A stretch of DNA of 64,000 nt. It comes from Dendrolimus kikuchii. Lineage: Eukaryota > Arthropoda > Insecta > Lepidoptera > Lasiocampidae. How positions within the stretch are numbered: the first letter of the stretch is position 1; each line of letters opens with the position of its first letter. Made by a program: the position numbers and the translations under genes. The stretch covers positions 11,733,001-11,797,000 of the forward strand of contig CM034398.1 in NCBI GenBank assembly GCA_019925095.2, read 5' to 3'. The notes under the pieces are model-generated. The model was not told where the DNA came from. It was given only the letters and a program-made list of their open reading frames with translations, and did not search any database. This document shows positions 1-15,600 of this stretch, piece by piece.

Positions 1-3000
1 ATATCGCCCAAAATATTCCGCTTGTGATAAGCATCACTACTATGTAGCGGAGTACGCCCGGAGCTTCCCAATCGAAGAAAGGGTTCTCACGCACTGTCAT
101 TTTGGTTTAACATAAATGTTTAAGTTTGGTTAAAAATAAGTAATGTTCTCGCAAAAGTTAAAATGAGTTTTAAACTGCCTTTTAAAACTTCCTTCATCAC
201 GATAATTTTGACATATTACGTACATTTTTAGGGTAAGTCTCTAAACTACTCTAAAGCTAAGCGGGCACTACGGTATATCAATAAAGGGTCATTCTTTTAC
301 GGCTGAGTTCGGTATTAATAAGGTAATACGCGCTTAACCTTAGAGGCTTACGTGGAACGTACACGAGAAAGACTTACAAGTGTACACTATACTGCTGTTA
401 ATGGCTAGTTTCTTTGTAACTAACCTACTTTAAAATTGGTTTTGGCCACCACCTTATAACGCCAGCAAACAGATCCACTTTACTAGATACACGTGTTTCA
501 TATCTCGCCACGTCTCGTCGAGCTCTCCTTAGGACAGGCCTCATTTTGAGTAAACAAATTACAAGAAATTGTATAACTGTGACTTACCGCAACAATTTTG
601 CGAGAAATGCTCGCACATAGTTTGCATTGTACACTCCTTAAGGTCGGGTATTAATATTGATATGTATTCACAACCCTGAAGACAACCGTGTTCCGTAATA
701 CCAATCTGAACTAACTCCCTGCAGCGAAATAAATTTTCAATTATTAGCATTTAAAGCACCAAACTATACTGATAAATTACTTATTTATCATGTCTGGAAT
801 CATATACGGGATCTCTTCCTTCCAGTAAAATAGGCTATCCAACACAACTAGACTACTGAAGCCGACAAGGACACGCAAGTACTTTTAATATCAGGGACAA
901 ACATAAGAAAAATATAAGAGCTTCCATGGGATACAGTTCCAAATGGATGCAAAAGAATGCCGAGTAAAAAACCGTAGTTAATAAAGAATTATTAACAGTA
1001 ACATTTTGGTCCCCTACCTTGCAGCGGTGACTAAACTGTAGAGAGGAAAGAACTGTAGAATTATATCGAGGATCCTGGCTGCGTCTTCAGTATCTAAGAA
1101 TGGAGATGACAATGCTTCAACTATCTGTGGTCCCATCATCCCTGAAATGACATACATACATCAAAATTAACACAGATAGACGACCAGTAAGGTAACTAGT
1201 CCTGGGTCGGCCTTGTATAGTATCTAATTTGTTTTGGCAAGGATTCAATATTTTATATGTTTAAGAACATTTACTACAGGCTTTCGCGACGACAATCCAG
1301 CATTTCTTGGGTTTGCCCCTTCTATCGGGATATGATGCAGGTGACGCGTAGACCGCGTATGATGGTCGCTGTTATAATAAGTCAAAAAAGCATCGACATC
1401 TACGTCGACTAAATAATGGTTATTCAAGGTATCAATGTTAATATTTTCAAGGATCAATATTTATACGAATAATGACTTAATCGATCTAATAAACTCACCC
1501 AACAACATATTAACGAAGAAAATAACGACGAAACCCAATGCGGGGCCGCTGAAGGCTCCAGAAAACACATAATTGAAAGGCAACATGGCCGCCCCATACA
1601 CCATGCAGATCAGATACATACGGCCTAAAACAAAAGATAAAACCGCGAATATAAAATCATCATATCATAACATTATGATTATTTGACACCATATTATAAT
1701 GTAGATAAAAATTCATAAAATCTAACTTCATAAATTCTTAATTTAGTAATGTCACTAATGTCTGAGTCTGTTGGGATTTTGATAGTAATCTGCTTTATCA
1801 ATTAAATAAATGAAATAAAATAGTTTGCGAAAAGATAAATAGTTTGCGGATCGAACAACCCACTGTGAGTTTCATGACTATTCATGTTTCAAAGAACATA
1901 TCGAATTCCTGCCGCACTGGTTCAAAGTGGATTACCGAATTTCATACACTGGTAATATCAACGTGCTGACTTCATCACGATGTCTTCATTCATCATTAGC
2001 ATGTTTTGATTGTAACATTGTAGATTCCGTAGAAGTGACGAACAACCAATACGTTCCTAGTCCTTGCGAAACCCTTTTCACTATGTGTTGTCTGACATGC
2101 ACTTACATGATTTTATAGAGAAATCAAAATTGGAAAGTATATTGGGATCTTTATCAGTCTTATAATTATTATGAAAAGTGCATAGCTACTATGTTATGTT
2201 AGTAGCTATGGACTTTTTGATCCGACATTAGTTCCATGTATTTCGATTTTTAACAAAATTTGATTTTAAAATGGTTTCAATATTTACAGACTGTGCACTC
2301 TACTCACCTAACTCTGATATAGTAGAAATTCCCGAAACTTGGAAAATAGCGCAGGATAATGGTATAGTAATGCAGATAATGCAGAACCATAGCCAATCAA
2401 ACACAGATGCGCTGCCCCACATCACCAACGGTTGCAAACCGGCAGCTTTTTGCAAGAGCTTTGCACCAGATATTCTTTCCTATTAAAAAAATATTCCTAA
2501 ATATAATACAATTCTAAAATGCTGTGTCTGTACATTAAAGCTATTTAAAAAAACTGGAATTCGCTATATAAACGATGGAGAAAACGATGCAATGTTATTA
2601 AATTTCTTGTCTGTTTGTCGGTTTGTTTGTTTGTTCGGCATTCCCGTAAAAACTACTGGGCCGATTTCGATGCGGTTTTTACTGATCGATAGCAAATTAT
2701 TAGACTTAAAATCTGCGCTACTTTTCATCCTGGGAATCCCGCGGGGATTTTTCTGGGAATTATTTAAAAGGATCAGACTAAAATAAATCGATTTCGAGTA
2801 TGATTTTTTCATTGATCGATAGCAAATTTTATGTTATAAAATGTGTGATATTTTTTATCCCGGGAATCCCACGGGCATTTTTCGGGAGCGGTTCGAAGTT
2901 GATAGGGTGCATAAAAAGTAGTATATTCCGACACAGTTGTTTTTACTAAAACGATAAATTACATTCTTTTTAAAATGCTGTGGTACTGTGTATCCCCGGA

Positions 3001-6000
3001 ATCCCGCGGGAATTGCAAATCAAGCGTTGACGAAGTCACGCGCATATCCTAGTAAATATAATTATAATAACTGATTTCGTTTCAATGTTTTCGTTTTTTC
3101 TTCATGATATGCAAATGCTAATGAAATTTCCTCTTTTGAGTACGCATCATCTCTTTTTCAGGGAACTAACGCTATACCCGCCACACTTGCATAAGGCGGA
3201 TCAGGGAGTTTGACACATTTAACTCCATAATATTAGCGACACCTCTGATGTTTGAACCAAGCTTCTACAGTAGTATATTTTATTTTTACTAGTAGTTTCT
3301 GATTAGGTTTAGTCTTCACCGTACTAATAATACGTCAGTATTTTAGAAGGGGATGCCTAGAAGAGATCCATATGAGTGCCGCCCCAATATTAATTTTAGT
3401 TATTTATCTTATATATTTAATTTTATGATAAACATCGAATAAGTTAATTCTTTTATTCATACCTTTATATAGAACATGATGAAGACAGTACTAATTATGC
3501 CAACACTGCTACCGATCCCTGACGATAACTGCATTGAAAGCAAAGTCGCCATTGTTTGAATATCCGTCTGAAAAGTAATGGTACAAGGGAACACTTGTAA
3601 TACGTGGCCTTATTTTCCTTGTGCCGATATCGAACATAGAGCAATAGTCAATAGTAATAATGACATGGCTCAATCGGCCGAGAGAGGAGTACAAAATAAG
3701 ACGACGAGTAGTTGTACTCTTATAAGTATATTGCTATCCTTGTTAATTGTTCCTAATTTAACTTAGACTATATGTATAAATACATAGATTAGTATTATAA
3801 TCATTAATAAATATTATACTTTCACGTTTATGAGATTGGACATTTTTGATGATATAGAAAAACGCCCAATCTTATTGGCAGCTCTAACACCGATATCTAT
3901 TATTTGCATTTACATAGCATCACTTTCATGTATTGAAAATAGTCTTTAACTGTGCTAAATTATACACGTCAGGATGAATCGTGACGCAACATGTCGCCTG
4001 GATATAAACTTCGTTTTCTGAAAACGGAGACTTTCGAATATATATCCAAAATTGAAGAATTTTTGACAACATAACTATTGCAAAATATAATTTATACCAA
4101 AAGGAAAGCAATATAATTGACAAGTTGTTGATATTATATTTACAGAATACTGTTTAATTTTACTTCTTGAAAGCTCTTAACGTACACACTATACTTCACA
4201 ATGACACAAGGCTTTCATTCTTAGCAGTAGGCAGAAAAGGCATTCTAGCAGAAACTGGTAATGTTCTGCACTACAAACTTTTATTTAATTATAAAACTAA
4301 TGACTAATGAAAATTGGTTTTAAAATTTTATTCGAAACTAAAGCCCACTGATTGTGAAGGTAAAATTAGTATGGGATTTGAAGATAGAAATGTGTAATTT
4401 TATGTAAATAGATATAATACAAAGCAACTTTACTAGGCCTTTTTTGAACATTTGACCTTAAAAGAAGTAAAATAGGGGACCATGCAAGTTAAAGTTTTTT
4501 GTTACAAACCAATCTCCATGCCTGATACTATGAAGGATACTGCAGCCATACGTAATATCCAAGTAAATAAATATATTAACCCTGTCATCATATGTTGCTT
4601 CAAGTGGATGATTAAACACGTTGATGGTCGCAGTAGAGTTAAAAGCTTTGAGTAAGGCCTCGTGCACAGTAGCGAGCGAGGCGGCGATGTCGTGATACCC
4701 GAAGTTGCTGAACCAAGCGGTAGCTGCAACTTCGTCAAAAGTGGCGCCGATCACGACGCTATGCCGCATTGACGCCATGGCTTCCGGATCGGCAGCCTGT
4801 TAAATCAAATATATGTGTACATTGCAGACGACCTCTATAATGAAACAGAGCTTTAGCCTACTTAGCTCATCAGAACCCACATGTGTTGGATTTGATTTCT
4901 GGCAGAATTAAAAAAAATATCTTTCCAGTGGTACTCCGATATGAATGTTAATACGATCAGACCAAAAATGCGTAATTTGCTATACGGTGTGGTTAATCTG
5001 TCGATTTCTCTTTTTTCGTAAGCCATAGAAATAAGTATAGAATGTATTCCTTAAATTATTTTGCAAATTAAAATTTAAAATATTATGTCCAATTATTTTA
5101 AACTATAAGACCTATCATGTTCATGATTGATGATGAATGTACTACTTAAGATTTATTTAACTGACTATTGTTATTAATACAACATACCCTCTCCAAATAA
5201 TACTGATCAATAGGCAGACTTTGAACATTATTTATGATCATAGTATATATTCCTGCGTTTCTGAAGATATTTTCGTAAGCCTCCTTGGCCAAGGCGCCAA
5301 GTGACGATAGCGATGTACCATTGAAACTCAATAAAGTTTCAGTATTGGTATACCTATAACATTTCATACAGTTTAATTATATTAATAAAATAAAGTCCAT
5401 CAATCCTAGCCTTGGATTATCTGGAAGAGATCGCTTTTAATGATAAAGCCGCCTGTCGAACTATCATGTTTATTTTTTAAAATTTGTCTGTGTTTTAATG
5501 TACATTATACATACAATTAAATGTCAAGTATCTCTCTACATTTCTGAATCGAATTAAAACAAATAGAATAAGACATACCCTGAAGCAACTGTCAGCGGTC
5601 TGACTTGAACGGTTTCAACGAAGCTTATAATGTACTCCAGAATGAGAAGCGTCGTGTTAATTAGTAACAGTGGAATTAGCAACTGAAGAAGTATGAGCCA
5701 CCAAGAGCGTGTCCAAACCAACCACAACTTCAACCAAACAGCCAGAATACGTTGCCACAACAACGTGATTCCTGTTACGCCTTCTTCTTCTTTATTAACT
5801 ACAAATAGCAAGGAATTTATAACAAAACTGAATTAATAAAGTTATAGTATGTTTTTATTTGATAAAATATATGAATTATTTTGTAACTGCAGCCTTAGAT
5901 CATATGATTGACTGGAGCAGTTCATAACCTTCGAAAAGTCGGACCTAATGAACTTGGTACTTTTCCAAAACTTTCATGTATTTCCAACAGGAAATTTACC

Positions 6001-6626
6001 TATACTCAATAATTCAAATGTGAATTATGAATGCACAATTCAATAAGCTAGGTACGTTTCAAAAATGAAAATAAATCTTAATCCGAATAAAATCTTAAGC
6101 TAAATGTAATAAGCAATATTACTGGGTATGGTCTTCCTTGAACAGTAGGTATACCGTCTAAAACCAATTAAGTTTCATAAAATAGTGTAACATCGCCATG
6201 CAAGTATCACCTCGACGTATAGGACCTGACGTTGTTATGTTGCCACCGCCAGCAAAAAGTAACTGACAATACGCACTATCAAACCCATATTATTAAAATA
6301 GGAGTCTGTATGCAACTTATGATAATAAATAACTATGTCCAATTAATTGTCCATACCTTCCTAAAAAAAAGTGATTAAACTACTCTATCATTAATTGTAC
6401 GTAACTAATTATGAAACAGCGTTACAGTGGTACAAGTTCATAATAATGCTTATAGGGTATATAGGTATAAAAAGTTGATTAAAATCTCAGCCAAAAATAA
6501 GGAATATGTTAATACTTACGTTCATCCATTGAGATTTTAGATATATCATACGTAGATGTGGATTCAACGGTCGACGGGGCTTCGTCATCGGTTACAGAAT
6601 GCACTGGAGCTACATCAGAGCCCACA
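1..6626 (-). CDS. ABCA exons 15-24: linker and transmembrane domain 2 (partial)
   Basis: Exons 6626-6520 (acidic, Ser/Thr-rich linker), 5798-5579 ([19 protein letters not shown] helix starting TMD2), 5353-5188 and 4796-4581 (extracellular loop 2, with [20 protein letters not shown]), 3567-3463, 2479-2308 ([19 protein letters not shown], coupling segment), 1624-1499, 1141-1018 ([14 protein letters not shown]), 718-588 and 93 to the edge ([16 protein letters not shown], the segment just before NBD2). Exon 18 has a weak donor (GTTAAT), but the phase-0 join to exon 19 reads straight through the family alignment. The gene continues left of position 1. Confidence 0.88.
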
Positions 6627-9600
6627 CTGAAAACAACACCAACCGCTAAGACTCCAATCATATGCCACGTATATTTTACCCACCACGCGGTCCAAGAGTA
6701 TGCACTAATATAGCGGAATATACATGTAAGAAATCATCCTTCTAAAAAATCCATACTAATATAAATATGAAAATTACTTTTTTAGATGTTTGCTCTTCTT
6801 TTTAGTCCTGGGAACGAAACGATTCCCAAGAATTTAATCACTATAACTGAACAAGAATATAATTTTGATAAAAAATTACGGTCTTAATCATATTCACTTA
6901 CAATGAGTTTGAAGGCTACTTTAAGAACCATAAAGAAACCTTGAAACTAATTGTAACTGAATATGAATAACCGTTAAATTAAGACAAATCATGATTTTTA
7001 AATAAAATTACTCATATAAATATAAATTCACAATAGTTGTCCAAAACTATTTGGACATAAACCTTTTTTATATTATTTTTTAGTTTAAATGTTTTTTTCA
7101 TTATTCCTGTCATATGGATTTCTAATAAAGTATTATACACAATATTTTCTTCAAGTTTAATTTATTTAATCTAAACACCAATTTTTTATACAATAGTAAT
7201 TGTAGTTACTAATTAGGAAAGAAATCCCTAAGACACAAGTGACCTAGCTTGGGATCCGTCGTCAGCCAATCGTTGTCCACTGCTGGACGTAGGCCTCCCC
7301 AAGTTTGCGCCACCTATCCCGGTCCACCGTTGTTCTCATCCAGCCCCCACCGGCAACATTGCGCAGGTCGCCGGTCCATTGGGCAGGAGGGCGTCCTACA
7401 ATACGATTGCCGAGACGCGGTCTCCACTCCAGGACTCGTCTGCTTTATTGGCCATCGGCCCTGCGACAAATGTGGCCACTGCCACTTCAGCTTGCTAATT
7501 TTGCCAGCTATGTCGGTATCTATGGTTCTCCAACGGATATACTCATTTCTAATTTTATCCATAAGAGATATCCCGAAAATAGCTCGCTTTATAGCCCGCT
7601 GAGCGACCCGACCTTCAGTTTGTGAACCAAACCCACTGTCAATGTCCACGTCTCTGCCCCATACGTCATGACGGGTAGGACGCATTGCTCAAAGTCTTTC
7701 GTTTTCAAGCATTGCGGAATGGTCGACTTGAAGAGCCAACGGAGCTTTCCGAATACGACCCAACCTAACTAAATCCTTCTATTAACTTCACGTGGATTCA
7801 ATGCACCTCAATGATTTCCATTCCATGATGGAAAGTTATCGACGCTACCTATGTAAGTAACACTAGAAAATTGCACTAAAAATTCATCTAATTAGATCTC
7901 GATATACCGGTTACTTGCGAAACTAAATAGAAATCGGCTTATATGGCTCTCGGTATGGTAAGTGAAAGATATGGTTTAGCTTCAAAATTTACTTGTTATA
8001 CAATTATTTCAAGAAAACATACCTCATAAAAACGTCCTCTAGGGTAGTTGCCACCAAACCGTAGTTCTTGAAATTAATGACATTGTTATTTTTTTCTAAA
8101 TCATTCAACATTTCTTCGAATTTTTGCGAGTGTTCGTTTGTTAGACTAAAAGTCACTTCAGAAACTAAAAATAAACAAAAGAGAATGTGAATTAAATTTT
8201 AAATACAACATTAGACTTTTCTCTATTTATAGTCCTATTCAATCCAATCAGGACCTATTTAAAAAAATGAGAATATATCGGCGAATCGAATATCAGTTTT
8301 TTTTATGACTATATTTTGTAAATTTGTTGTTGTTCTTTTATGCTTCATTTGGCACCAACTTCAAGATGTTGTAGAAAGAAGTCGGTTAAATATTTATTTT
8401 TTTGGTTTTTAATGTGAAGTCGGTTTTGGTTGTGTTAAATTTTTTTTTTAGTTGCGCATATACTTCAGTAGCTTTAGAAATAGTACATTAAACATCTGTA
8501 GAAATTGTACAACTGGGACGCGCATATAAATTTGCCATCTCACTCTTAGGTGTATATGTTCTTCAACAAGGGTTGCTCTCAATTTCCTTGCGATCCACAA
8601 ATCAGGTCCTGACTTGACCATTTCGGGAGTTAAAAAAAAACAATTTGAAAATCGGTACACAATTCACACAAAATCACGTAACATGCAGATAATAAATTAA
8701 ACGCCTGTAGAAGATGTAATACCTACACGCGTAGATAAGCGTTTTTTCCAAGAATTTAGGTGCACGGCGTTCTTTAATACGGGTTATTCTCGATTTCCCT
8801 GGGATCCGATCCACTCATCAGATCCAGACTTGGTAACCATGAGACTACCTCGGGAGTATACATTTACGAGTAAAGAAAAAAATTGAAAATCGGTTTACAA
8901 TTGACAGAAAAACTAGTAACGAACATAGAAAAAAACGTGCAGATGAATGATTGAGAACCTCCTCCTTTTTCAAGTCGGTTAAAGACACTCTTCATAATGC
9001 AGATCTCCCTTAAAACAAAAACTTAAAATAAAAGCACAGAAATATCATTATGATTTTTAACAGACTTCAAAAAAACGTATACCAATAGATAACACTTTAT
9101 TGTACATCAATACATAATGAACTTACAGACTAAAACTATCTTACCTAATTATGCATAAAGGGCAGTCGTATTGCTAAAAAGCGATCTCTTCCAGACAACC
9201 CCAGAAATGAATTAAGATTATAATGGCGATAGTGGTATACGTAAACTTATAGTACGACTGGGTACTTACGTTATAGTAATAAAGACACAAATTTTATAAA
9301 TATATAAAGACATTAAATATATTAAATAGATATATACTTAATATACATACTATACAAGTAAATATCTATACAAAGTATATAAATGTTTATAGATGATGTA
9401 CTGTGTACATACGATGAAGTATCATCATAATTCCAACGATAGACAGGTAATATTTTCTGGTCATTATTTTAAATGTCAGTAACAATTTTGCTTGTCTGAT
9501 GGCAACAGGCAGCGCATTTCAAAGCTCTATAGCCTTGACAGTAAAAGTATTCTTATAGAAAGTTGACATATGCGTAGGGGTGTTCGCCTACTCCTACAAC

Positions 9601-12600
9601 ACCTCTACGACAGTGAATTAATAAGACAAAATAATGTTATAAATTGTACCTTTGTCCTCTTTCGGTCCTATTCCCGGAATATATTTCTTGATAACGTCAG
9701 TGCAAGTTTCGATATTAAATCTTTCTGTCTTAACGATGACCAATGTATACCCGACGCCGTAATGTCTCTTCAAGAAATATGGTGAACCAATACATTGTAG
9801 TTGCCCGTTTGCCATGATCGCTATTCTGTCTCCAAGAATATCCGCCTCATCCATGAAATGCGTTGTCAGAATTATGGTACGCCCTGACATGACAAATTGT
9901 AAAGTAAATACTTCTTTATCATAATCATAAGCAATGTTCATATTCAAGAGACAAAAATCACATCAAAATATTTAATGAAATCAGCAAGGGTAGGTAATAG
10001 TTTACTGTGTAACTCACACTCTTATTTCAACAACCACATTTATGTCGACAGTTAATTTTCTACCTTTTTTTTCCCTTTGCAAGAGGTCCCAAAGAGCTCG
10101 TCTTGAAGCCGGGTCCATTCCAGAAGTGGGTTCGTCTAGCAAAACCACTCGGGTTGCACCACTCAAAGCTATTCCTACACATAGTCTCCGTTTTTGACCG
10201 CCTGATAGTCCTTCCGATTTGAAGTCCCGCTGTGCCAAAATTAACTTACTTGTAAAAGAATTTTAGAAAATTTAATATAAGAAGAACATAAGATTTTATC
10301 AACAAAAATAATCCAAATACCTAAAATCTATAGTAGGGTAGGTAGTGTAGGGTTTTCTATAGCTATAGACACCCAAACACCCAACCCTGAGGTGTGTAAG
10401 AATAAGCCTAAATGGCACTCTGTTGTTCGTGCCTACCCCGCAAGGGAACTGGTGTGAAGTTATGTATGTATGTATGTATGTATAGCTATAGAGCTTTGAC
10501 AACCAATACACCTCGGATTCACACTACAACTTTACAAGGTGACATTATAAAGACACTGGAGTTTACACGTTGGAAGCGAGTGTAAATTATTAGTAGGTAC
10601 TTAGTAAGTAATAAGTAGGTAAGCTTTGTGTTACATACTTCCTACATCTATTTAGAAAATGGGTGTAAAGAAAAATAAATACCTTTTCTTCTAATTCCAA
10701 TTTGGTGATCAGTGAATCAATGTCCTGCTTAAGTTCAGCACCAGTAAATCCTTTAAGTGTTGCAAAGAATTGTAAATGCTCCTTAACAGTCAATTCGTTA
10801 AAAAGCACGTTGTGCTGAGGACAGAGTCCTATATGAGATCGGGCTGATTTTAATTGACTACTGATATCGTAGCCTGCTACATGTACAGAACCGTTGCTTA
10901 AGTCCAAATTACCTTAAATAAAAGAACATAATATACTTAGATAAGAGAAAGCAAATAGAAATATGATCAAGTAGTAAGACATTCATCATTCTTTGTAAGA
11001 TGACAGTGGAAGAAAAGTTTTTACATATAAAAGCAGTCTAAAGCAGATATTGCAGCAGTTTTTTGCCGCTAATTAGGAGTAGATCGTTGTGTATATACGT
11101 AGGTGTTAGTTATCACAAACCTGTCAACATAGATATTGTAGTGGATTTCCCTGCGCCATTATGTCCAAGCAAAACTGTGATTTGATCATCATAAATATTC
11201 ATTGTTAAATTGTTGACCGCAGTATTAGATCCGTAGATTTTTGTAAGTTTCTATAATGTTAAAAAAAAATAGAAATTTATAACAAGTAGTATATTATTAT
11301 ATATATCGCCTCCAATGGAGTGAATCGTGAAATGTTAAAAACATTTACTTACATTCATCTTTACTCCAATCTCGTGTCCTGTAGGATCTCTTTCTTTTAT
11401 CAAATCGTCATTTATATTAGAATCAGGTATCATATCCAGACCTAAAATATTATTTGCATATATTTTTTTTAATTTTTAAAACTACGTCTTTCACAGCAGA
11501 CGCATTCAGAGAACTTTACCATGCATGGCACATGGCAGCATTCAACCTCGAGACGTATGTAATAATAAATTATTGGGTGCTATTGAAATATCAGTTTATG
11601 CTGTACAGGACTCATGTATTTAAAAAACCTTTTAGTAGGGACATATTTTAACACAAGCCTTTATTTTTAATTACGCGCGTTCATAAGAACACACCCCAAG
11701 ACATTGAGTCATACCAGGCCACTCAGAAAGTATTCCGAAAAACGTTCTTATGTATGAGAGATTGGTCAGTTATAATCCATTTTGAAAATATGATTATTTA
11801 TAATTAAAAATAGGTACGTTCCAATTTCAAAATTTCTCTCCACATTGTTTGCGAGCTGATTTTTATTATTGTGTCTCATTGAAAAATGGATCTGCGCCGG
11901 GAACATTTTCACGCTATGGTTTTTACGATTTCAAGTGTCGCCTGAAACCGGACGATCGTACGATAGACTTCAAATGGCATTCATGTATGAAGGCTCTTCT
12001 ATAGCAACTGTGTACAACGAATTCAAGGGCGGTGGATTAACTTTGGGGAATGAAGAAAGAAGTGGTCGCCGTTTGACGGCTGTTACAGAAGAGAATGTGC
12101 TAGCAGTGAAAAAATTAATCCAAGACAATAGGCGAGATACGTATCAAGAGATTTAGGACGTACTGCAGAATGGATCGGGAAGCCTTCACGAGATTCAACA
12201 CGTAAATCTTCGCGTGAGGAGCATAGTTTCACGTTGGGTGCCGCACACCCTCACCGACGCTCAGAAGCAGGTCCGGGCACCATTCTAGGTGCCGTGGTAT
12301 GATAAACAAATTTGAAGCAGGCTCGTCTCGGCGTGTTTACGACATCATTACAAGTGATGAGTCCTGGATTTATCAATACGATCCAGAAACGAAGCGCCAG
12401 TCGACGGTTTAGGTGTTTCAAAACGAATCAACGCCTACAAAAGTGAAGCGATCTAGAAGCGGGGGGAAGATTTTTATCGAGAGTTTTTTTAATTTCACTG
12501 GCTACTTGGTGTCAATTCCTGTACGGAACCTAAGAAGCATCAACACCGATTGGTATATTACCAATGCTTGACAGAAGTTTTCTCTGTTGTGAGCAACAAG

Positions 12601-15600
12601 CGACTAAACACAGGGCTCCGCAGGCTACTGATCCACCATGACAACGCGCCCGCCCATACCGCGCTCAAAACGCGGGCATTCCTGGACATAACGCCGGTCA
12701 AACTCCTGGGTCACCCTCCTTACAGCCCTGACCTCCTAGCACCGTGACACTTCTTTTTATTCGCGTAATTAAGAAATCAGCTCAAAGGGATACAATTTTC
12801 GTCGCCGGAAGATGCGCTGTCAGCGTTCGAGCAAGCTGTAAACGAGGTGTCTGCGGCGGATTGGAAAAAGTGTTTCGAAAACTGATTCAGACGCATGAAA
12901 CTTTGTATAGAGGCTGGTGGAGAGTAGTTTGAAAAGGTTCAATAAAAAGTAGATATATTTACCTATAGAACATTTTTTTTACTTTCGCATAACTTTCCGA
13001 GTGTCCCACGTATATACTACGTACGTAGTACATTACACCTCATTGCCCCAGGATAGCTTTATTTTTGAGATATATTATTAACAAATGCTATTCAGAAAGC
13101 TTTACTTATGCACAACCACGTCAATGTCTTATCGGATTATCTTTTTAATTTTTAAATTGCTAATAATATTGGATAACAGTTTCAAAATTTAAAGAACACA
13201 AAATTACATATTATATTTATTATATATTATAATGGAGTAGTATGGCAATGTGTAGTTTACTGCTGGTGCACCAAGGGCACTGCAAGATTTGAGAATGTTG
13301 CGCCCACAAAATTTATTTACTAGCAACAGAAATAAAACCTCGTAGGATTTGGGTTACATTGCTCCCCCATGTGTTTTATATAGCTACGACGAGGCTTTAG
13401 CTATAGGATTCACAAGGAAATTGCTCAACAGGCTTTATTCAATTTAGTCTATTACTATCTAATAGACTAAACTACATTATTGCGAGGGTGCCAAAAATGT
13501 ACAGTTTATTTTATATAACTATTATATTATATGATTCGGTAAGTTTGACAGCGAGCAATATTTTATAAACTTTGCAACTAATTAAATTCAGACAAGGACG
13601 AAAATTAATAACTGCTAGCTATATATAAAGTGATAACTTACTGTGAGCAGTTTTGCTCTGGAACCAGTAACTTTTCTGGAATGGAAAATACCACTTCCGC
13701 GGCGTACCATATGGGCCAGGTAAAACTTGTTCCAGATATAAAGCTATGAGCATGTACAGGACGCAGTCCAATGACAACATCAAGATAACGTGACCGAACA
13801 CAAACCTCGTTGACTCTGTCGACGGCGAAGAAAAGAATTCACCCCACTGTAAACCTGAAATAATATTATGAGGGTTTTAAAAAAACGGGTATACGGTACG
13901 GCATGTACAGTCAAAATGAATAGGAATCATTTCTTTGAAGTTAATAAAATACCTACACTAAAATTAAAGTTCAGCACAAGATTTTTTTTAACCTAAATCT
14001 TAGCGGCGTCGTCAAATCTAAAGTCATTTTAAATTTTAAACATGTCATATCCTCTCTTTATTTGATGATGATTTATAGCTTAAATTAATTTATAAGAACA
14101 CTAGACGTGCTAGCGAAAGTTCATTCGCGTTGCTATGATGACGTGTTTCTTAGTGATTTGCAACTGCCACTAACAAACACGACCTCAGCGCCATATTTTT
14201 GACATTCCGTCCTGCAGATAGTTTTTACTGGACGCTCTAATAGACCGACAAAATTCTATTACTTGCATTTTCAAAATCTGCTGATCCGAATAAGCCCTCT
14301 GATTTTTTATCATTTTTAAATTCATTTTACAAACTTGACACCCCCAACAGATTTATCATATTAATAGGCTCAGACGTATATTTTTGTTTGAGATTATTTT
14401 GAAATAATTATAAAAAATATATTTTAGATAACATCAAATGTATAAATATATCTTTTCTTAAAGGTTATTTGTCGCCACCTTTCAAGTCGTATATATAAAG
14501 AAATTTTGTAGGTAGTTTTGAACAACTATTACCTCCAGTACTTTCTTGTCCAAGCAACAAAACGAAACCATAAGACATTGCAGTATTGTGAAGGAGGCAT
14601 GTGAATATTTGCATTGGTGTTGACATGCTAATATCCATAGTCAATAAGAATGCTGGGATATATGTCAAAAACCATATAACGCCTGTGCATAACGCTGCAG
14701 TACTCCCTGAGAAATATTGTAAGAAAGTTTATCATCGATGTCTGTAATTATAAAACAACAAACTGAAGCTGGAAAAAATACCATTGAGCAAGAGTATAAG
14801 GAAAAACAATCGCTAGTAATAAACATAACATGGAAAAAGCTTCGATGTAGATTACCATACATTTAAACCAAACCAGGCAAAGATTGTAATATATCTTCTT
14901 CTAATATATAAAATTCTCGTGTCACAGTTTTCGTTGCCATACTCCTCCGAAACGGCTTGACCGATTTTGATGAAATTTTTTGTGCTTATCCGGTATCTAT
15001 GAGAATCGGCCAACATCTATTTTTCATCCCCCTAAATGTTAGGGGTAGTCCACCCTTAAATATTTTTTTTATTTTTTAGAAAAAAAATTTAATTTCTATT
15101 TTTTTATGATACAGCATTAAAAAATACATGCAACCCTAAATTTTCACCCCTCTACGATCAACCCCTATTTTTTATTTGTTAATTATAAACTTTTGATTTT
15201 TTGGCAAGATTTTTAATCTTATTTTGTCATGACTTAGAATAAAAAAAATATATTACTCTTTTAGATTCACAATTAGAACCGGTAGGTGGCGCTGAAATCG
15301 GGTTCTGGAATCCTCCTAATCACCTGGAGCGATTTTGGTGATTTTGTTTTTGTGTGTTTGAGTGGGTACCCGGATGGTTTAGATTCGCAATTAGAACCGG
15401 TACGTGGCTCTGGGATCGGGTCCTAGAATTTTATTTTTTAAAGGCAGGACAACGTCTGCCGGGGCCGCTAGTATATAATATATATATAAGCGTATGAATA
15501 TTATAATTTAATTAGGAAGCTATACTCAACTATGAAACGTACCTTTGGAAAAGATTCCACTTATCATAAAACCAAAGAATATGGTAGACATTAAATACAA

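Noticed and set aside
4458..4580. Extension of ABCA exon 18 past 4581 ([12 protein letters not shown]...)
   Set aside because: The family alignment continues at exon 19 ([10 protein letters not shown]) in the same phase; the extension has no family similarity and breaks the order.
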